Positions 53,433 through 62,255 are shown, counted from the stretch's first letter. The stretch is 64,000 nt of DNA from Kitasatospora paranensis (GCF_039544005.1 NZ_BAABKV010000001.1:4960001-5024000), one strand, 5' to 3'. Translations and numbers: made by a program. The notes: generated from the letters alone by a model not told the origin.

Positions 53433-54710
53433 ATGAGCGAGTCGCCGGACGGGGGCGGGCCGGTGACCGGCCCGTGGTGGTGGCGGCGCCGACGCAGTGC
53501 GGCGCTGGACGTCACCTTGGCGGTGGTGGCGGCGGTGGAGTGCGCCTTCGGCGCCTACGACACGGTGCACACCCGGCTGCACATGGGCGGGGTCGTGGCC
53601 TGCCTGGCGGCGGTGCTGGGCGCGCTGGCGGGGGCGACCCTGGTGGTGCGGCGGCGCTGGCCGGTGGTGCCGATGGTGGTGGCGCTGGTCCTCGTGCCGG
53701 GGCTGTTCGGCGTGGTGCCGCTGGTGGTGTCGCTGTACACGCTGGCGGCGACCTGGGAGTGGCCGTCGCGGCGCGGGCGGGTGGTGGCGCTGTCGGCGCT
53801 GGCGCTGGCCGAGTCGTTCGGCATGGCCCTGCTGGCGATGCTCGCGCCGGTGTCGACGCCGGCCGAGGTGCACCTGCCGCCGACCTGGGTGTTCGTGGTG
53901 CTGGCCGGGCTGGTCGCGGTGGGGCTGACCGTCCCGCCGGTGGTCACCGGACTGTACGTGGGCGCCCGGCGGCGGCTGGTGGAGTCGCTGAAGGACCGGG
54001 CGCACGGCCTGGAGGCCGAGCTCGGGCTGCTCGCCGAGCAGGCCAGCGAGCGCGCCCGGCGGGCCCGGCTGGAGGAGCGCACCCGGATCGCCCGCGAGAT
54101 GCACGACGTGGTCGCGCACCGGGTGAGCCTGATGGTGGTGCACGCCGGTGCGCTGGAGCGGATCGTGGCCAAGGACCCGGAGAAGGCGCAGGCCTCGGCC
54201 CGGCTGATGGGCGAGGTCGGCCGGCAGGCGCTGGAAGAGCTGCGCGAGATCCTCGGCGTGCTGCGGATGGCCGAGCCGGTCGCCGCCGTCGCGGCACCGG
54301 ACTCGCTGGGGGAGCTGCCGAGCCTGGTGGAGCAGTCCCGGGCGGCCGGCATGGCGGTGACGCTGACGGTCAGCGGCGAGCGCCGCCGCTACCGCGGCGA
54401 GGCCGAGCGGACGGCGTTCCGGGTGGTGCAGGAGGGCCTGACCAACGCGCACAAGCACGCCGGCGGGGCCGCCGTCGTGGTGCTGCTGGCGTTCGTCCCG
54501 AACGGGGTCCGGGTGGCCGTGGTCAACGACTGTCCCGGCGGGGCCGCCGGGGCCGCGCTGCCCGGCGGCGGCAACGGGCTGGTCGGGATGCGCGAGCGGG
54601 TGGTCGCGCTCGGCGGCAGTTTCGCCGCCGGTCCGGAGCCGGACGGCGGCTTCCGGGTGGAGGCGGTGCTGCCGTCCCGGCTCGCCGTGCAGGCCGACCG
54701 GCTGGTCTGA
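53433..54710 (+). CDS. sensor histidine kinase (HisKA_3 type), orphan
   Basis: A 425-residue protein with five to six N-terminal transmembrane helices, a dimerisation/phospho-acceptor helix (EERTRIAREMHDVVAHRVSLMVVHAGALE, with His in MHDVVAHR) and a HATPase with N box LTNAHKHAGG and G box GGGNGLVGMRERV. ATG 53433 follows TACGCT by 8 nt (leaderless pattern). No response regulator is encoded next to it, so the partner lies elsewhere. It is divergent from ppc. Confidence 0.9.
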   Translation: MSESPDGGGPVTGPWWWRRRRSAALDVTLAVVAAVECAFGAYDTVHTRLHMGGVVACLAAVLGALAGATLVVRRRWPVVPMVVALVLVPGLFGVVPLVVSLYTLAATWEWPSRRGRVVALSALALAESFGMALLAMLAPVSTPAEVHLPPTWVFVVLAGLVAVGLTVPPVVTGLYVGARRRLVESLKDRAHGLEAELGLLAEQASERARRARLEERTRIAREMHDVVAHRVSLMVVHAGALERIVAKDPEKAQASARLMGEVGRQALEELREILGVLRMAEPVAAVAAPDSLGELPSLVEQSRAAGMAVTLTVSGERRRYRGEAERTAFRVVQEGLTNAHKHAGGAAVVVLLAFVPNGVRVAVVNDCPGGAAGAALPGGGNGLVGMRERVVALGGSFAAGPEPDGGFRVEAVLPSRLAVQADRLV

Positions 54711-54722
54711 GCCGCCACCCGG

Positions 54723-54738
54723 CCGGGGCCGGCCCCGG
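54723..54738. terminator. possible shared terminator (short palindrome)
   Basis: The 16-nt perfect palindrome CCGGGGCCGGCCCCGG lies in the 37-bp gap between the convergent kinase and acyltransferase genes. The stem is short, so this is tentative. Confidence 0.35.
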
Positions 54739-54747
54739 GCCCGCCGG

Positions 54748-55809
54748 TCAGCCGGCCGGCCGGGCCGGATCGCGCAGCAGCCGGCCCAGCGGCGGCTGGA
54801 CGAGCGGGGTGAACAGCCGGACGACGGGCGGCAGCGCCAGGGTCACCGCGAGGGCCAGCGCACAGCCGCCGAGCAGCGGCAGCGCCGTCCACCAGTGGTG
54901 CAGCAGCCGGGCGTGGTAGACGCCGGAGGCCTGCACCAGCTTCAGCGGCAGCCCGTGCAGCAGATAGACGTAGAGCGAGGCCGCGCCCAGTGCCGTCCAG
55001 CGGGTGCGGCCGGCCGGCAGCAGGGCGAGGAAGGCGGCCCCGGCGAGCAGCGACAGCGCGCCGAGCGCGACCCGCACCCCCAGCCACACCGGGTAGCCGA
55101 CGTGCAGCTGGGCCGCCGTGCCGGTGTACTCCACCCAGCCCGGGTCCAGCAGCCGGGGCGCCGCCAGCCAGACCGCGGCGAACACGCCGGCCGCCGCGAC
55201 CGGGGCCCAGCGCCGCACCTGCGTCCGGTGCAGCACGTCGAAGTGCGCCGGGCGCAGCACCAGCCCCAGCACGAACCAGGGCAGGAAGGCCAGCGTGCGG
55301 CTGAGCGCGAGCTCCTCGGGCAGCGCGTGCACGGCGCCGGAGCCGGCCGCGACCAGCAGGGCCACGGGCAGCGGGTGGCGCAGCGCCGTCCAGACCGGGA
55401 CGGTCAGGTGCCACACGAACAGCGACAGCAGGAACCACGTGAGCCAGCGCGGCTGGAGCAGCGCGATCGGCTCCAGCCGCCGGTCCAGCACCATCGGGAC
55501 GAGGTTGTAGAGCACCTGGAACACCAGGTAGGGCACCGCGATCCGGGTGATCGTGCGCCGGCCGTCCACCGCCGGGCGGCCCGGCCGGGGCCGGGCGAAG
55601 TGGCCGCAGAGCGTGACGAAGACCGGCATGGCGAAGGCCGCGACGGTAAGCACGGCCGCCGCGATCGTCCGGTCCGCGGTGAGCAGCGGCATCCAGGTGT
55701 GGGCACAGACCACCAGGGCGACTGCCGCGAACTTGGCGTTGTCGAAGAGCGGCAGGCGCTCGGTTCGGGTGGCGGCCGGTGCCGGCGCCGCCGCGGTCTC
55801 CACGCTCAT
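54748..55809 (-). CDS. acyltransferase 3 family membrane protein
   Basis: A 353-residue protein with about ten transmembrane helices. LPLFDNAKFAAVALVVCAHTWMPL holds the family's Asp-Asn and His. MPVFVTLCGHFARP and the late YVYLLHGLPLKLVQ segment are also typical. Such proteins O-acylate sugars or lipids of the envelope. ATG 55809 has GGAGG about 9 nt upstream. It may be linked to the nearby sugar operon by function, though it is on the opposite strand. Confidence 0.88.
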   Translation of the reverse strand: MSVETAAAPAPAATRTERLPLFDNAKFAAVALVVCAHTWMPLLTADRTIAAAVLTVAAFAMPVFVTLCGHFARPRPGRPAVDGRRTITRIAVPYLVFQVLYNLVPMVLDRRLEPIALLQPRWLTWFLLSLFVWHLTVPVWTALRHPLPVALLVAAGSGAVHALPEELALSRTLAFLPWFVLGLVLRPAHFDVLHRTQVRRWAPVAAAGVFAAVWLAAPRLLDPGWVEYTGTAAQLHVGYPVWLGVRVALGALSLLAGAAFLALLPAGRTRWTALGAASLYVYLLHGLPLKLVQASGVYHARLLHHWWTALPLLGGCALALAVTLALPPVVRLFTPLVQPPLGRLLRDPARPAG

Positions 55810-55909
55810 CGCGGGCCCTCCCGGTGGTCTCCTCGGAATCTCCACAGTGTGGCGCCGAGCGGGACGGACCGGGAGGGGTTCGGCGGAATCGGGATGGACT
55901 GACGGATCG

Positions 55910-56410
55910 TCAGGCGGTGGCGTGCAGCCGCTCCGGGGCGAGCCCGAGGACGAGGACGGCCAGCGCCTGGTCGACGGTCGCGCCGAGGTACCACTCGCCG
56001 GTGGCGTCCAGGCTGAAGACCCGGCCGGTCTCGTCGATGGCCAGCAGGGCCTGCCCGTACAGCTCCTCGCCGAGCGGGGCGAGCCGGGTGCCGAGCGCCC
56101 GGCCGAGGTCGGCGAGGGTGCGCGGCTGGTGCAGCCCGCAGCGCGGGTCGAGCAGGAACGGCGTCGGTGCGAGCGCCCGGCCGGGGCCGGACAGGTCGAA
56201 CGACAGCCCGCCGAACTCGGCCCACGCCTCGACGGCGGCCGGGAAGACGGTGTGCGGGGTGTCCAGCGGCCCGCCGTGCTGGGCGAGGACGTCCGCCCAG
56301 GCCTCGGCCTGGCGGATCTCCCAGCGGCCGGGGTGCCAGCCCGCCTGCTTGAGGGCGGCGGCGACGTCGGCGGGGAAGCGCGGCTGGGTGCGTACGGTGG
56401 TCGGGTTCAG
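55910..56410 (-). CDS. SUKH-3 family immunity protein, probable CTG start
   Basis: The reverse strand encodes 166 residues: NPTTVRTQPRFPADVAAAL, KQAGWHPGRWEIRQAEAW, AVEAWAEFGGLSFDLSGPG ... ALAPTPFLLDPRCGLH ... GEELYGQALLAIDETGRVFSLDATGEWYLGATVDQALAVLVLG, ending at TGA 55910. FPxDVxxxLxxAGWxPGR and EFGGL are SUKH-3 hallmarks. No ATG, GTG or TTG lies in frame near the N-terminus. A CTG at 56410 with GGAG 6 nt upstream is the best start, which is why ORF finders miss it. It lies 37 bp after the YwqJ-like deaminase gene, forming a toxin-immunity pair. Confidence 0.8.
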   Translation of the reverse strand: MNPTTVRTQPRFPADVAAALKQAGWHPGRWEIRQAEAWADVLAQHGGPLDTPHTVFPAAVEAWAEFGGLSFDLSGPGRALAPTPFLLDPRCGLHQPRTLADLGRALGTRLAPLGEELYGQALLAIDETGRVFSLDATGEWYLGATVDQALAVLVLGLAPERLHATA

Positions 56411-56447
56411 GGTCTGCTCCGTGGTTCGGGGACAGGGTGGGGCGGCG

Positions 56448-56936
56448 TCAGCGCGCCGGCGGCCCGACGGCGACGCTCACCACGTTGAGGTGGTCCAGCA
56501 GCGGCACGCAGGACCGGCACGGCGGGGCGTGGGTGCCGTGTGCCGGATCACCCTCCTCGCGGATCCGCACCGTGGTCAGCCGGGCACCCTTGAGCGCCTT
56601 GCGGGCGTCGTTGAGGCCGAGCGGCTTGCGTGCGGCCCGCTTGGAACGGGCCGCGTCCACCGTGGTCAGGTACTGGGACAGCAGGACGGCCTCCGGGCAG
56701 CGGCCCAGGAAGCGCTCCCGGTGCTCGACCGGCAGCCCCGCCAGGAACTCGGCGACCAGCGGGTGCAGCAGCGGAGCGAGGTCCGCCTTGTCGCCCGCCA
56801 GGGTGTGCACCTGGCCGTTCTTCAGCGAGAGGGCTGCCGCCACGGCGGGCAGCAGGCTGTCCCGGTGGTGGCGCAGCAGCGGCGTGGCCACGGCGGCGGC
56901 CGGCGGCTCCTGGCCGTCCGACGGGTTCGCTGACAT
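56448..56936 (-). CDS. YwqJ-like deaminase-fold toxin
   Basis: A 162-residue protein with a deaminase-type zinc site: C80-P-E82 in FLGRCPEAVLLSQYL and C140-x2-C143 in HAPPCRSCVPLLDHL. This is the (H/C)xE...PCxxC arrangement of bacterial toxin deaminases (YwqJ/BURPS668 group). The preceding text (SLKNGQVHTLAGDKADLAPLLHPLVAEFLAGLP) matches the free-standing actinobacterial form, which lacks a secretion or RHS-repeat N-terminus. AGGAGG sits 3 nt before ATG 56936. The SUKH-3 gene follows on the same strand. The target, nucleic acid or nucleotide, is unknown. Confidence 0.78.
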   Translation of the reverse strand: MSANPSDGQEPPAAAVATPLLRHHRDSLLPAVAAALSLKNGQVHTLAGDKADLAPLLHPLVAEFLAGLPVEHRERFLGRCPEAVLLSQYLTTVDAARSKRAARKPLGLNDARKALKGARLTTVRIREEGDPAHGTHAPPCRSCVPLLDHLNVVSVAVGPPAR

Positions 56937-57044
56937 GGTCCTCCTCCACTCTGCTCGGTGCCGTGCCCGTTCGGTCGGGCGGGGCCGGGCGGACCGGCGT
57001 TTCCGGTCCCCGGCTCACATTCTGGGCCTCAAGACTGTCAAACC

Positions 57045-57263
57045 CCGTCGGACGCCACGGACCCGGGGTGTACGGAGCGTTGCGAACGCCCGTCGGACGC
57101 GCCTCGGGTTTGCGCATTCGGCCCCCGGGGCGTACGGCGGCCGGTACCGTTCCAGCTGCGAGGTCACCTGGGCACATCGTGGGGGCACCGCCGGCAGCAG
57201 GGCCGGCGGGAGCGTGCTGCCCCGGTCCCGCACGGACAGCGTGGTGCCCGGGGCAGTGACGCT
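57045..57263 (+). promoter_or_regulatory. leader of the sugar operon: direct repeat and two hairpins
   Basis: The 354-bp region before the operon holds an 11-bp direct repeat CCGTCGGACGC (57045-57055 and 57090-57100, 45-bp period). It also has a hairpin CCGCCGGC/GCCGGCGG (57188-57209) and a larger one with arms CTGCCCCGG (57217-57225) / CCGGGGCAG (57248-57256), extended by AGCGT (57211-57215) / ACGCT (57259-57263). The last lies 27 nt before the first start codon. This could be an operator plus an attenuator. Confidence 0.5.
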
Positions 57264-57290
57264 CCGGCACCGGACAAGGGGGTCTTGTCG

Positions 57291-58463
57291 ATGTCGACGC
57301 AGTACGGTCCGGCGGCCGAGGCGCACGAAGCGCCCGGCGAACACGTACCGACGCCGGGCGCCGCCGAACCCGTCGCCGCCCCGCGGATCGGCCTGGCCGT
57401 GGTCGGGGCCGGCTACTGGGGCCCGAACCTCGTCCGCAACGCCCAGCAGACCGCCGCCCTGCGGCTGCACTGGCTGTGCGACCTCGACGAGGAGCGCTCC
57501 CGCCGGGTCCTCGGCGAGTACAGCACCGTGCGCTCCACCACCTCCTTCGAGCAGGTCCTCGACGACGAGCGGGTGCGGGCGGTGGCGATCGCCACCCCGG
57601 CCGCCGCGCACTACAAGCTCGTCCGCGCCGCCCTGGAGGCCGGCAAGCACGTCCTGGTCGAGAAGCCGATCACCACCACCGCCGCGGACGCCGCCGAGCT
57701 GTGCGAACTCGCCGAGGACCGCGGCCTGGTGCTGATGTGCGACCACACCTTCTGCTACACCCCGGTCGTCCGCCGGATCCGCGAGCTGGTGCACGGCGGC
57801 GAGATCGGCGACATCCAGTTCTTCGACTCCGTCCGGATCAACCTGGGCCTCGTCCAGCCCGACGTGGACGTGCTCTGGGACCTCGCCCCGCACGACCTGT
57901 CCATCCTCGACTTCGTGCTGCCGCCTGGCGTCGAACCGGTCGGGGTCAGCGCCCAGGGCGCCGACCCGATCGGCGCCGGCCAGGCCTGCGTCGCCTACCT
58001 CACCGTCCGCCTCAGCAACGGCGCGCTCGCCCACTGCCACGTCAACTGGCTGTCGCCGACCAAGGTGCGCACCACCCTGATCGGCGGCTCCCGGCGCACC
58101 CTGGTCTGGGACGACCTCAACCCGCAGGCCCGGCTCACCGTCCACGACCGCGGCGTCGACCTCACCCCGCCCGACGAGCTCACCGACGCCATCCGCCACC
58201 GCGCCCTCATCTCCTACCGGGTCGGCGACATGGTCGCGCCCGCCCTGGTCGAACAGGAGGCGCTGCGCAACGTGATGGCCGAGTTCGCCGCCGCCATCAC
58301 CGAGGGCCGGGCCCCGCTCACCGACGGCCGCTCCGGCCTGCGCGTGCTGCGGCTGCTGCACGCCGCCTCCCGCAGCCTCGAACTCGGCGGCGCCACCGTG
58401 CCCGTCGGCCCCGCGACCGACGTCGAACCGATCACCGCACAGGAGAGGGCCGCCGCCCGATGA
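57291..58463 (+). CDS. Gfo/Idh/MocA family NAD(P)-dependent sugar oxidoreductase
   Basis: A 390-residue dehydrogenase. After about 30 variable residues, the dinucleotide site reads GLAVVGAGYWGPNLVRN (residues 34-50), and the catalytic Lys is in LVEKPITTT (EKP 124-126). DHTFCYTPVVRRIRELV and the DLAPHDLSILDFVL segment carry the usual His. In polysaccharide clusters such enzymes oxidise the C3 position of NDP-sugars for later transamination (compare WbpB). It is the first gene of a five-gene unit; the next ATG overlaps its stop. Confidence 0.9.
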   Translation: MSTQYGPAAEAHEAPGEHVPTPGAAEPVAAPRIGLAVVGAGYWGPNLVRNAQQTAALRLHWLCDLDEERSRRVLGEYSTVRSTTSFEQVLDDERVRAVAIATPAAAHYKLVRAALEAGKHVLVEKPITTTAADAAELCELAEDRGLVLMCDHTFCYTPVVRRIRELVHGGEIGDIQFFDSVRINLGLVQPDVDVLWDLAPHDLSILDFVLPPGVEPVGVSAQGADPIGAGQACVAYLTVRLSNGALAHCHVNWLSPTKVRTTLIGGSRRTLVWDDLNPQARLTVHDRGVDLTPPDELTDAIRHRALISYRVGDMVAPALVEQEALRNVMAEFAAAITEGRAPLTDGRSGLRVLRLLHAASRSLELGGATVPVGPATDVEPITAQERAAAR

Positions 58464-59440
58464 ACGCAGTCCCGCTCGCCGGATCCCGCTGCCTGGTCAC
58501 CGGGGGAGCCGGCACCATCGGCTCCACCGTGGTCGACCAGCTGATCGAGGCCGGCGCCCGCGAGGTCGTCGTCCTCGACAACTTCGTCCGCGGCCGCGTC
58601 GCCAACCTCGCCCGCGCCCAGGAGCTCGCCGCCCCCGGGCAGCTGCGCGTCGTCGACGGCGACATCCGCGACCGCGCCCTGCTGCGCGAACTCCTCGGCG
58701 ACGACACCGACCTGCTCTTCCACCTCGCCGCGATCCGGATCACCCAGTGCGCCGCCGAACCGCGGCTCGCCCTGGAGATCATGGTCGACGGCACCTTCGA
58801 CGTCATCGAGGCCGCCGCCGAACGCGGCGTCCGGAAGCTGATCGCCTCCTCCACCGCCTCCGTCTACGGCCTCGCCGACACCTTCCCGACGCCGGAGACC
58901 CAGCACCCCTACAACAACGACACCTTCTACGGCGCCGCCAAGGTGTTCAACGAGGGCATGCTGCGCAGCTTCCACGCGATGACCGGCCTGGACTACGTCG
59001 CCCTGCGCTACTTCAACGTGTACGGGCCCCGGATGGACGTCCACGGCAAGTACACCGAGGTCTTCATCCGCTGGATGGAGCGGATCGACGCCGGGCAGCC
59101 GCCGCTCATCTTCGGCGACGGCGCTCAGACCATGGACTTCGTCTACACCGAGGACATCGCCCGGGCCAACCTGCTGGCGGCCGCCGCACCCGTCACCGAC
59201 CGGGTCTACAACATCGCCTCCGCCACCGAGGTCTCGCTGCGCGGCCTCGCCGACGCCCTGCTCGCCGCCATGGACCGCGGCGACCTCGCGGTCGAGCACG
59301 GCCCGGCCCGCGGCACCGCCGGCGGCGTGGTGCGGCGCCTCGCCGACATCTCCGCCGCCGAGCGCGACCTCGGCTGGAAGCCCGAACTCGGCCTGGACGA
59401 CGGCCTGCGCAGGCTCGTCGCCTGGTGGCGCGAGCAGTAG
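58460..59440 (+). CDS. NAD-dependent NDP-sugar epimerase/dehydratase (extended SDR)
   Basis: A 326-residue extended SDR with NAD site TGGAGTIGS (14-22), LLFHLAAIRITQCAAEPRLALE, catalytic SSTASVYG and the Tyr157-Lys161 pair in FYGAAKVFNEG, then RYFNVYGPRMDVHGKYTEVFIRW. It resembles UDP-GlcNAc/UDP-glucose epimerases of the WbpP/GalE type. Translationally coupled to the oxidoreductase upstream. Confidence 0.9.
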   Translation: MNAVPLAGSRCLVTGGAGTIGSTVVDQLIEAGAREVVVLDNFVRGRVANLARAQELAAPGQLRVVDGDIRDRALLRELLGDDTDLLFHLAAIRITQCAAEPRLALEIMVDGTFDVIEAAAERGVRKLIASSTASVYGLADTFPTPETQHPYNNDTFYGAAKVFNEGMLRSFHAMTGLDYVALRYFNVYGPRMDVHGKYTEVFIRWMERIDAGQPPLIFGDGAQTMDFVYTEDIARANLLAAAAPVTDRVYNIASATEVSLRGLADALLAAMDRGDLAVEHGPARGTAGGVVRRLADISAAERDLGWKPELGLDDGLRRLVAWWREQ

Positions 59441-59520
59441 CCCCCCGCAGCACATAGACCGCGAGCCCCGCCGACCGAGCGAGCACCACGACCTCAGCGA
59501 GTACCCCGGAGCAGCCCACC

Positions 59521-60654
59521 GTGTCCACCATCCCCGTCATGATCCCCTGGCTCGGCGAGGAGGAGGCCCAGGCCGCCGCGGAGGCCGTCCGCTCCGGCTG
59601 GGTCGCCCAGGGCCCGCGCGTCGCCGCCTTCGAGCAGGCCTTCGCCGACCACCTCGGCGTGCCGCACGCCGTCGCCGTGTCCTCCTGCACCACCGCGCTG
59701 CACCTGGCGCTGATCGGCGCCGGCGTCGGCCCCGGCGACGAGGTCGTGGTGCCCTCGCTCTCCTTCATCGCCACCGCCAACGCCGTCACCTACGTCGGTG
59801 CCGTCCCGGTCTTCGCCGACGTCGACCCGGCCACCGGCAACCTCACCCCCGACACCGTCGCCGAGGTGCTCACCGCGCGGACGAAGGCCGTCATCGCCGT
59901 CGACCAGGGCGGTGTCCCGGTCGACCTGGACGCGATCCGCGCCCGCGTCGAACCGTCCGGCGCCACGGTCGTCGAGGACGCCGCCTGCGGCGCCGGCTCC
60001 ACCTACCGAGGCCGCCCGGTCGGCGCGGCCGCGGAGATCGCCGCCTACTCCTTCCACCCGCGCAAGCTCCTCACCACCGGCGAGGGCGGCATGGTGACCT
60101 GCCACGACGCCGCGCTCGCCGCCCGGCTGCGCCGCTTGCGCGAACACGGGATGAGCGTCTCGGCCGCCGACCGGCACACCGCCGCCGGCGGGGCGAGCGT
60201 GGTGGAGACGTACGACGAGATCGGCTTCAACCACCGGATGACCGACATCCAGGCGGCCGTCGGACTCGTCCAGCTCGGCAAGCTGCCCGCCATGGTCGCC
60301 CGGCGGCGCGAACTCGCCGCCCGCTACCGCACCCTGCTCGGCCCGCTGGCCGACCGGATGGTGGTCGCCGACCCGCCGCACGGCACCGGCAACCACCAGG
60401 CCTGCTGGCTGCTGCTGCCGGACGGCGCCCCCGACCGCACCGAGGTGCTGGCCCGGCTCGCCGCCGCAGGTGTCTCCGCCCGCCGCGGCATCATGGCCGC
60501 CCACCTGGAGGCCCCGTACAAGGGCACCGCCCGGGTGCCGCTGCCCGCCACGGAGCTGATCACCCGTCGCTCGCTGATCCTGCCGCTCTTCCACACCCTG
60601 ACCGAGCAGCAGCAGGACACCGTGGCCGCCGCCCTCCGGGAGGCCGTCGGGTGA
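59521..60654 (+). CDS. DegT/DnrJ/EryC1/StrS aminotransferase, first copy
   Basis: A 377-residue PLP enzyme. PLP Lys182 is in SFHPRKLLTTGEGG, Asp153 in VVEDAACGAG, and the substrate loop is WVAQGPRVAAFEQAFADHLG. It probably transaminates a keto-NDP-sugar. GTG 59521 begins 80 bp after the epimerase. The next GTG overlaps its stop. The sequence clearly differs from the second DegT protein in the operon, so the two probably act at different positions or on different sugars. Confidence 0.92.
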   Translation: MSTIPVMIPWLGEEEAQAAAEAVRSGWVAQGPRVAAFEQAFADHLGVPHAVAVSSCTTALHLALIGAGVGPGDEVVVPSLSFIATANAVTYVGAVPVFADVDPATGNLTPDTVAEVLTARTKAVIAVDQGGVPVDLDAIRARVEPSGATVVEDAACGAGSTYRGRPVGAAAEIAAYSFHPRKLLTTGEGGMVTCHDAALAARLRRLREHGMSVSAADRHTAAGGASVVETYDEIGFNHRMTDIQAAVGLVQLGKLPAMVARRRELAARYRTLLGPLADRMVVADPPHGTGNHQACWLLLPDGAPDRTEVLARLAAAGVSARRGIMAAHLEAPYKGTARVPLPATELITRRSLILPLFHTLTEQQQDTVAAALREAVG

Positions 60655-62255
60655 CATCGGTCAGGCACCTCGGGCACGCCGGCTTCCTGGTCGAGCACGC
60701 CGGCCTGCGCATCCTGATCGACCCGTGGTTCCACCCCGCCTTCCTGGGCGCCTGGTTCCCGTACCCCGACAACCGCGAGCTGCTGCCGGAGGTCGTCGCC
60801 GGCCACCACGACTACCTCTACGTCTCGCACACCCACGAGGACCACCTCGACGAGCGGCTGCTCGCCCGGCTCTCCCGCGACGTCACCGTGCTGGTGCCGC
60901 GCTACCGCACCGGCTCGGTGGCGCGTCGGCTCGCCGCGCTCGGCTTCACCCGGCAGGTCCGGCTCGCCCACCGCGAGGAGCACCGGCTCGGCCCCGACGC
61001 CACCGCCACCATGCTGCTCGACACCAGCCACAAGGAGGACAGCGGGCTGCTGCTCGACCTCGGGGGCTTCCGCTTCCTGGACCTCAACGACTGCAACCCG
61101 CCGCTGTCCGACCTCCCCGCCGGCATCGACCTGCTGGCCGCCCAGTACTCGGGCGCCATGTGGTACCCGAACGCCTACGACTACCCGCCGGCGCAGATGG
61201 CCGCCAAGACCGCCGCCGTCCGCGCCGACCTGATGGACAGCCTGGCCCGCAAGGTCCGCCTCACCGGCGCCCGCACCTACCTGCCGTCGGCCGGCCCGGC
61301 CTGCTTCCTCGACCCGGAGCTGGACCGCTTCAACGACCGCCGACGGACGATCTTCCCGCACTGGGAGGACGTCGCCGCCGACTTCGCGCGCGCCTGCCCC
61401 GGCACCGCCGTCGTGCGCACCGTCCCCGGCGACCGCGTCGAAGCCCGCCCGCGGCCCGACGGCCCGGAGGCGCCCCCGGCCCCGCCCGGCCGCTGGCACA
61501 CCGACCCGGCCGGCTACCTCGCCGACTACCGCGAACGCCGCCGGGACGAATGGCAGGCCTACCACCGCGGCGAGATCGCCGAACCCACCGCGGAGGAGGT
61601 CGGCGCGCACTTCGACCGGCTCCAGCGGCTCAACCGGCCGCTGCTCGCCGACTACCGGGCCGGGCTCGCGCTGGAGGCCGGCGGCGCCGCCTGGCGGATC
61701 GCCCTCGGCGACCTCGCCACCCGGATCGAACTGGAGGACGACCCTGTCGACCCCGGGTACACCATCCGCGTGCCGCCGCGCGCCCTGCGGGCCGTCCTCG
61801 ACGGCCGGGCCGGCTGGGAGGAGGCGCTGCTGTCCATGCGCCTGGCGCTGCACCGCGACCCGGACGTCTTCGACGTCACCCTGCTCTCGCTGCTGCGCTA
61901 CGGCCACCAGCCGGCCCAGACCCGCCGGCTGGTCCGCGAGCGCGCCGCCGGCGGCGAGTGGGTCGAGCGGGACGGGCTGCGGCTGCAGCGCTGGTGCCCG
62001 CACGCCGGCGAGGACCTCAGCCATGCGCTGATCGCCGACGGCGTCGTCGAGTGCCCGCGGCACCACTGGAAGTGGTCCACCACGACCGGCGCCTGCCTGG
62101 CCGGCGGCTCGCTCCCGCTGCGGGTCGAACCGTCGGCCGCCGGCGGGCCGGCGCCCGCGGACGTCCCCGTCCCTCTTCCCGTCCCTGTTCCCGTTCCCGC
62201 GTCCGTCCCCCTCCCCGAGCCCGTTCCCGAGCCAGCCGAGAGGCACATTCCATGA
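60651..62255 (+). CDS. MBL-fold hydrolase with C-terminal Rieske [2Fe-2S] domain (CMAH-like)
   Basis: A 534-residue fusion. The N-terminal metallo-beta-lactamase/UlaG-like domain has H60-x-H62-x-D64-H65 in VSHTHEDHLDERLL and LIDPWFHPAFLGAWFPY. An internal region (about 300-440) has no clear family. The C-terminal Rieske domain has C449-x-H451 in RWCPHAGEDL and C468-x2-H471 in CPRHHWKWS. A (VP)-rich tail (about 505-530) ends the protein. CMP-N-acetylneuraminate hydroxylase joins the same two folds in the opposite order, so this may be an oxygenase acting on a nucleotide sugar. Coupled by overlaps to both neighbours. Confidence 0.82.
   Translation: MTSVRHLGHAGFLVEHAGLRILIDPWFHPAFLGAWFPYPDNRELLPEVVAGHHDYLYVSHTHEDHLDERLLARLSRDVTVLVPRYRTGSVARRLAALGFTRQVRLAHREEHRLGPDATATMLLDTSHKEDSGLLLDLGGFRFLDLNDCNPPLSDLPAGIDLLAAQYSGAMWYPNAYDYPPAQMAAKTAAVRADLMDSLARKVRLTGARTYLPSAGPACFLDPELDRFNDRRRTIFPHWEDVAADFARACPGTAVVRTVPGDRVEARPRPDGPEAPPAPPGRWHTDPAGYLADYRERRRDEWQAYHRGEIAEPTAEEVGAHFDRLQRLNRPLLADYRAGLALEAGGAAWRIALGDLATRIELEDDPVDPGYTIRVPPRALRAVLDGRAGWEEALLSMRLALHRDPDVFDVTLLSLLRYGHQPAQTRRLVRERAAGGEWVERDGLRLQRWCPHAGEDLSHALIADGVVECPRHHWKWSTTTGACLAGGSLPLRVEPSAAGGPAPADVPVPLPVPVPVPASVPLPEPVPEPAERHIP

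Noticed and set aside
62163..62230. Pyrimidine-rich repeat as a microsatellite or regulatory tract
   Set aside because: It lies in frame and encodes the (VP)-rich tail of the MBL-Rieske protein; it is an unremarkable low-complexity linker.
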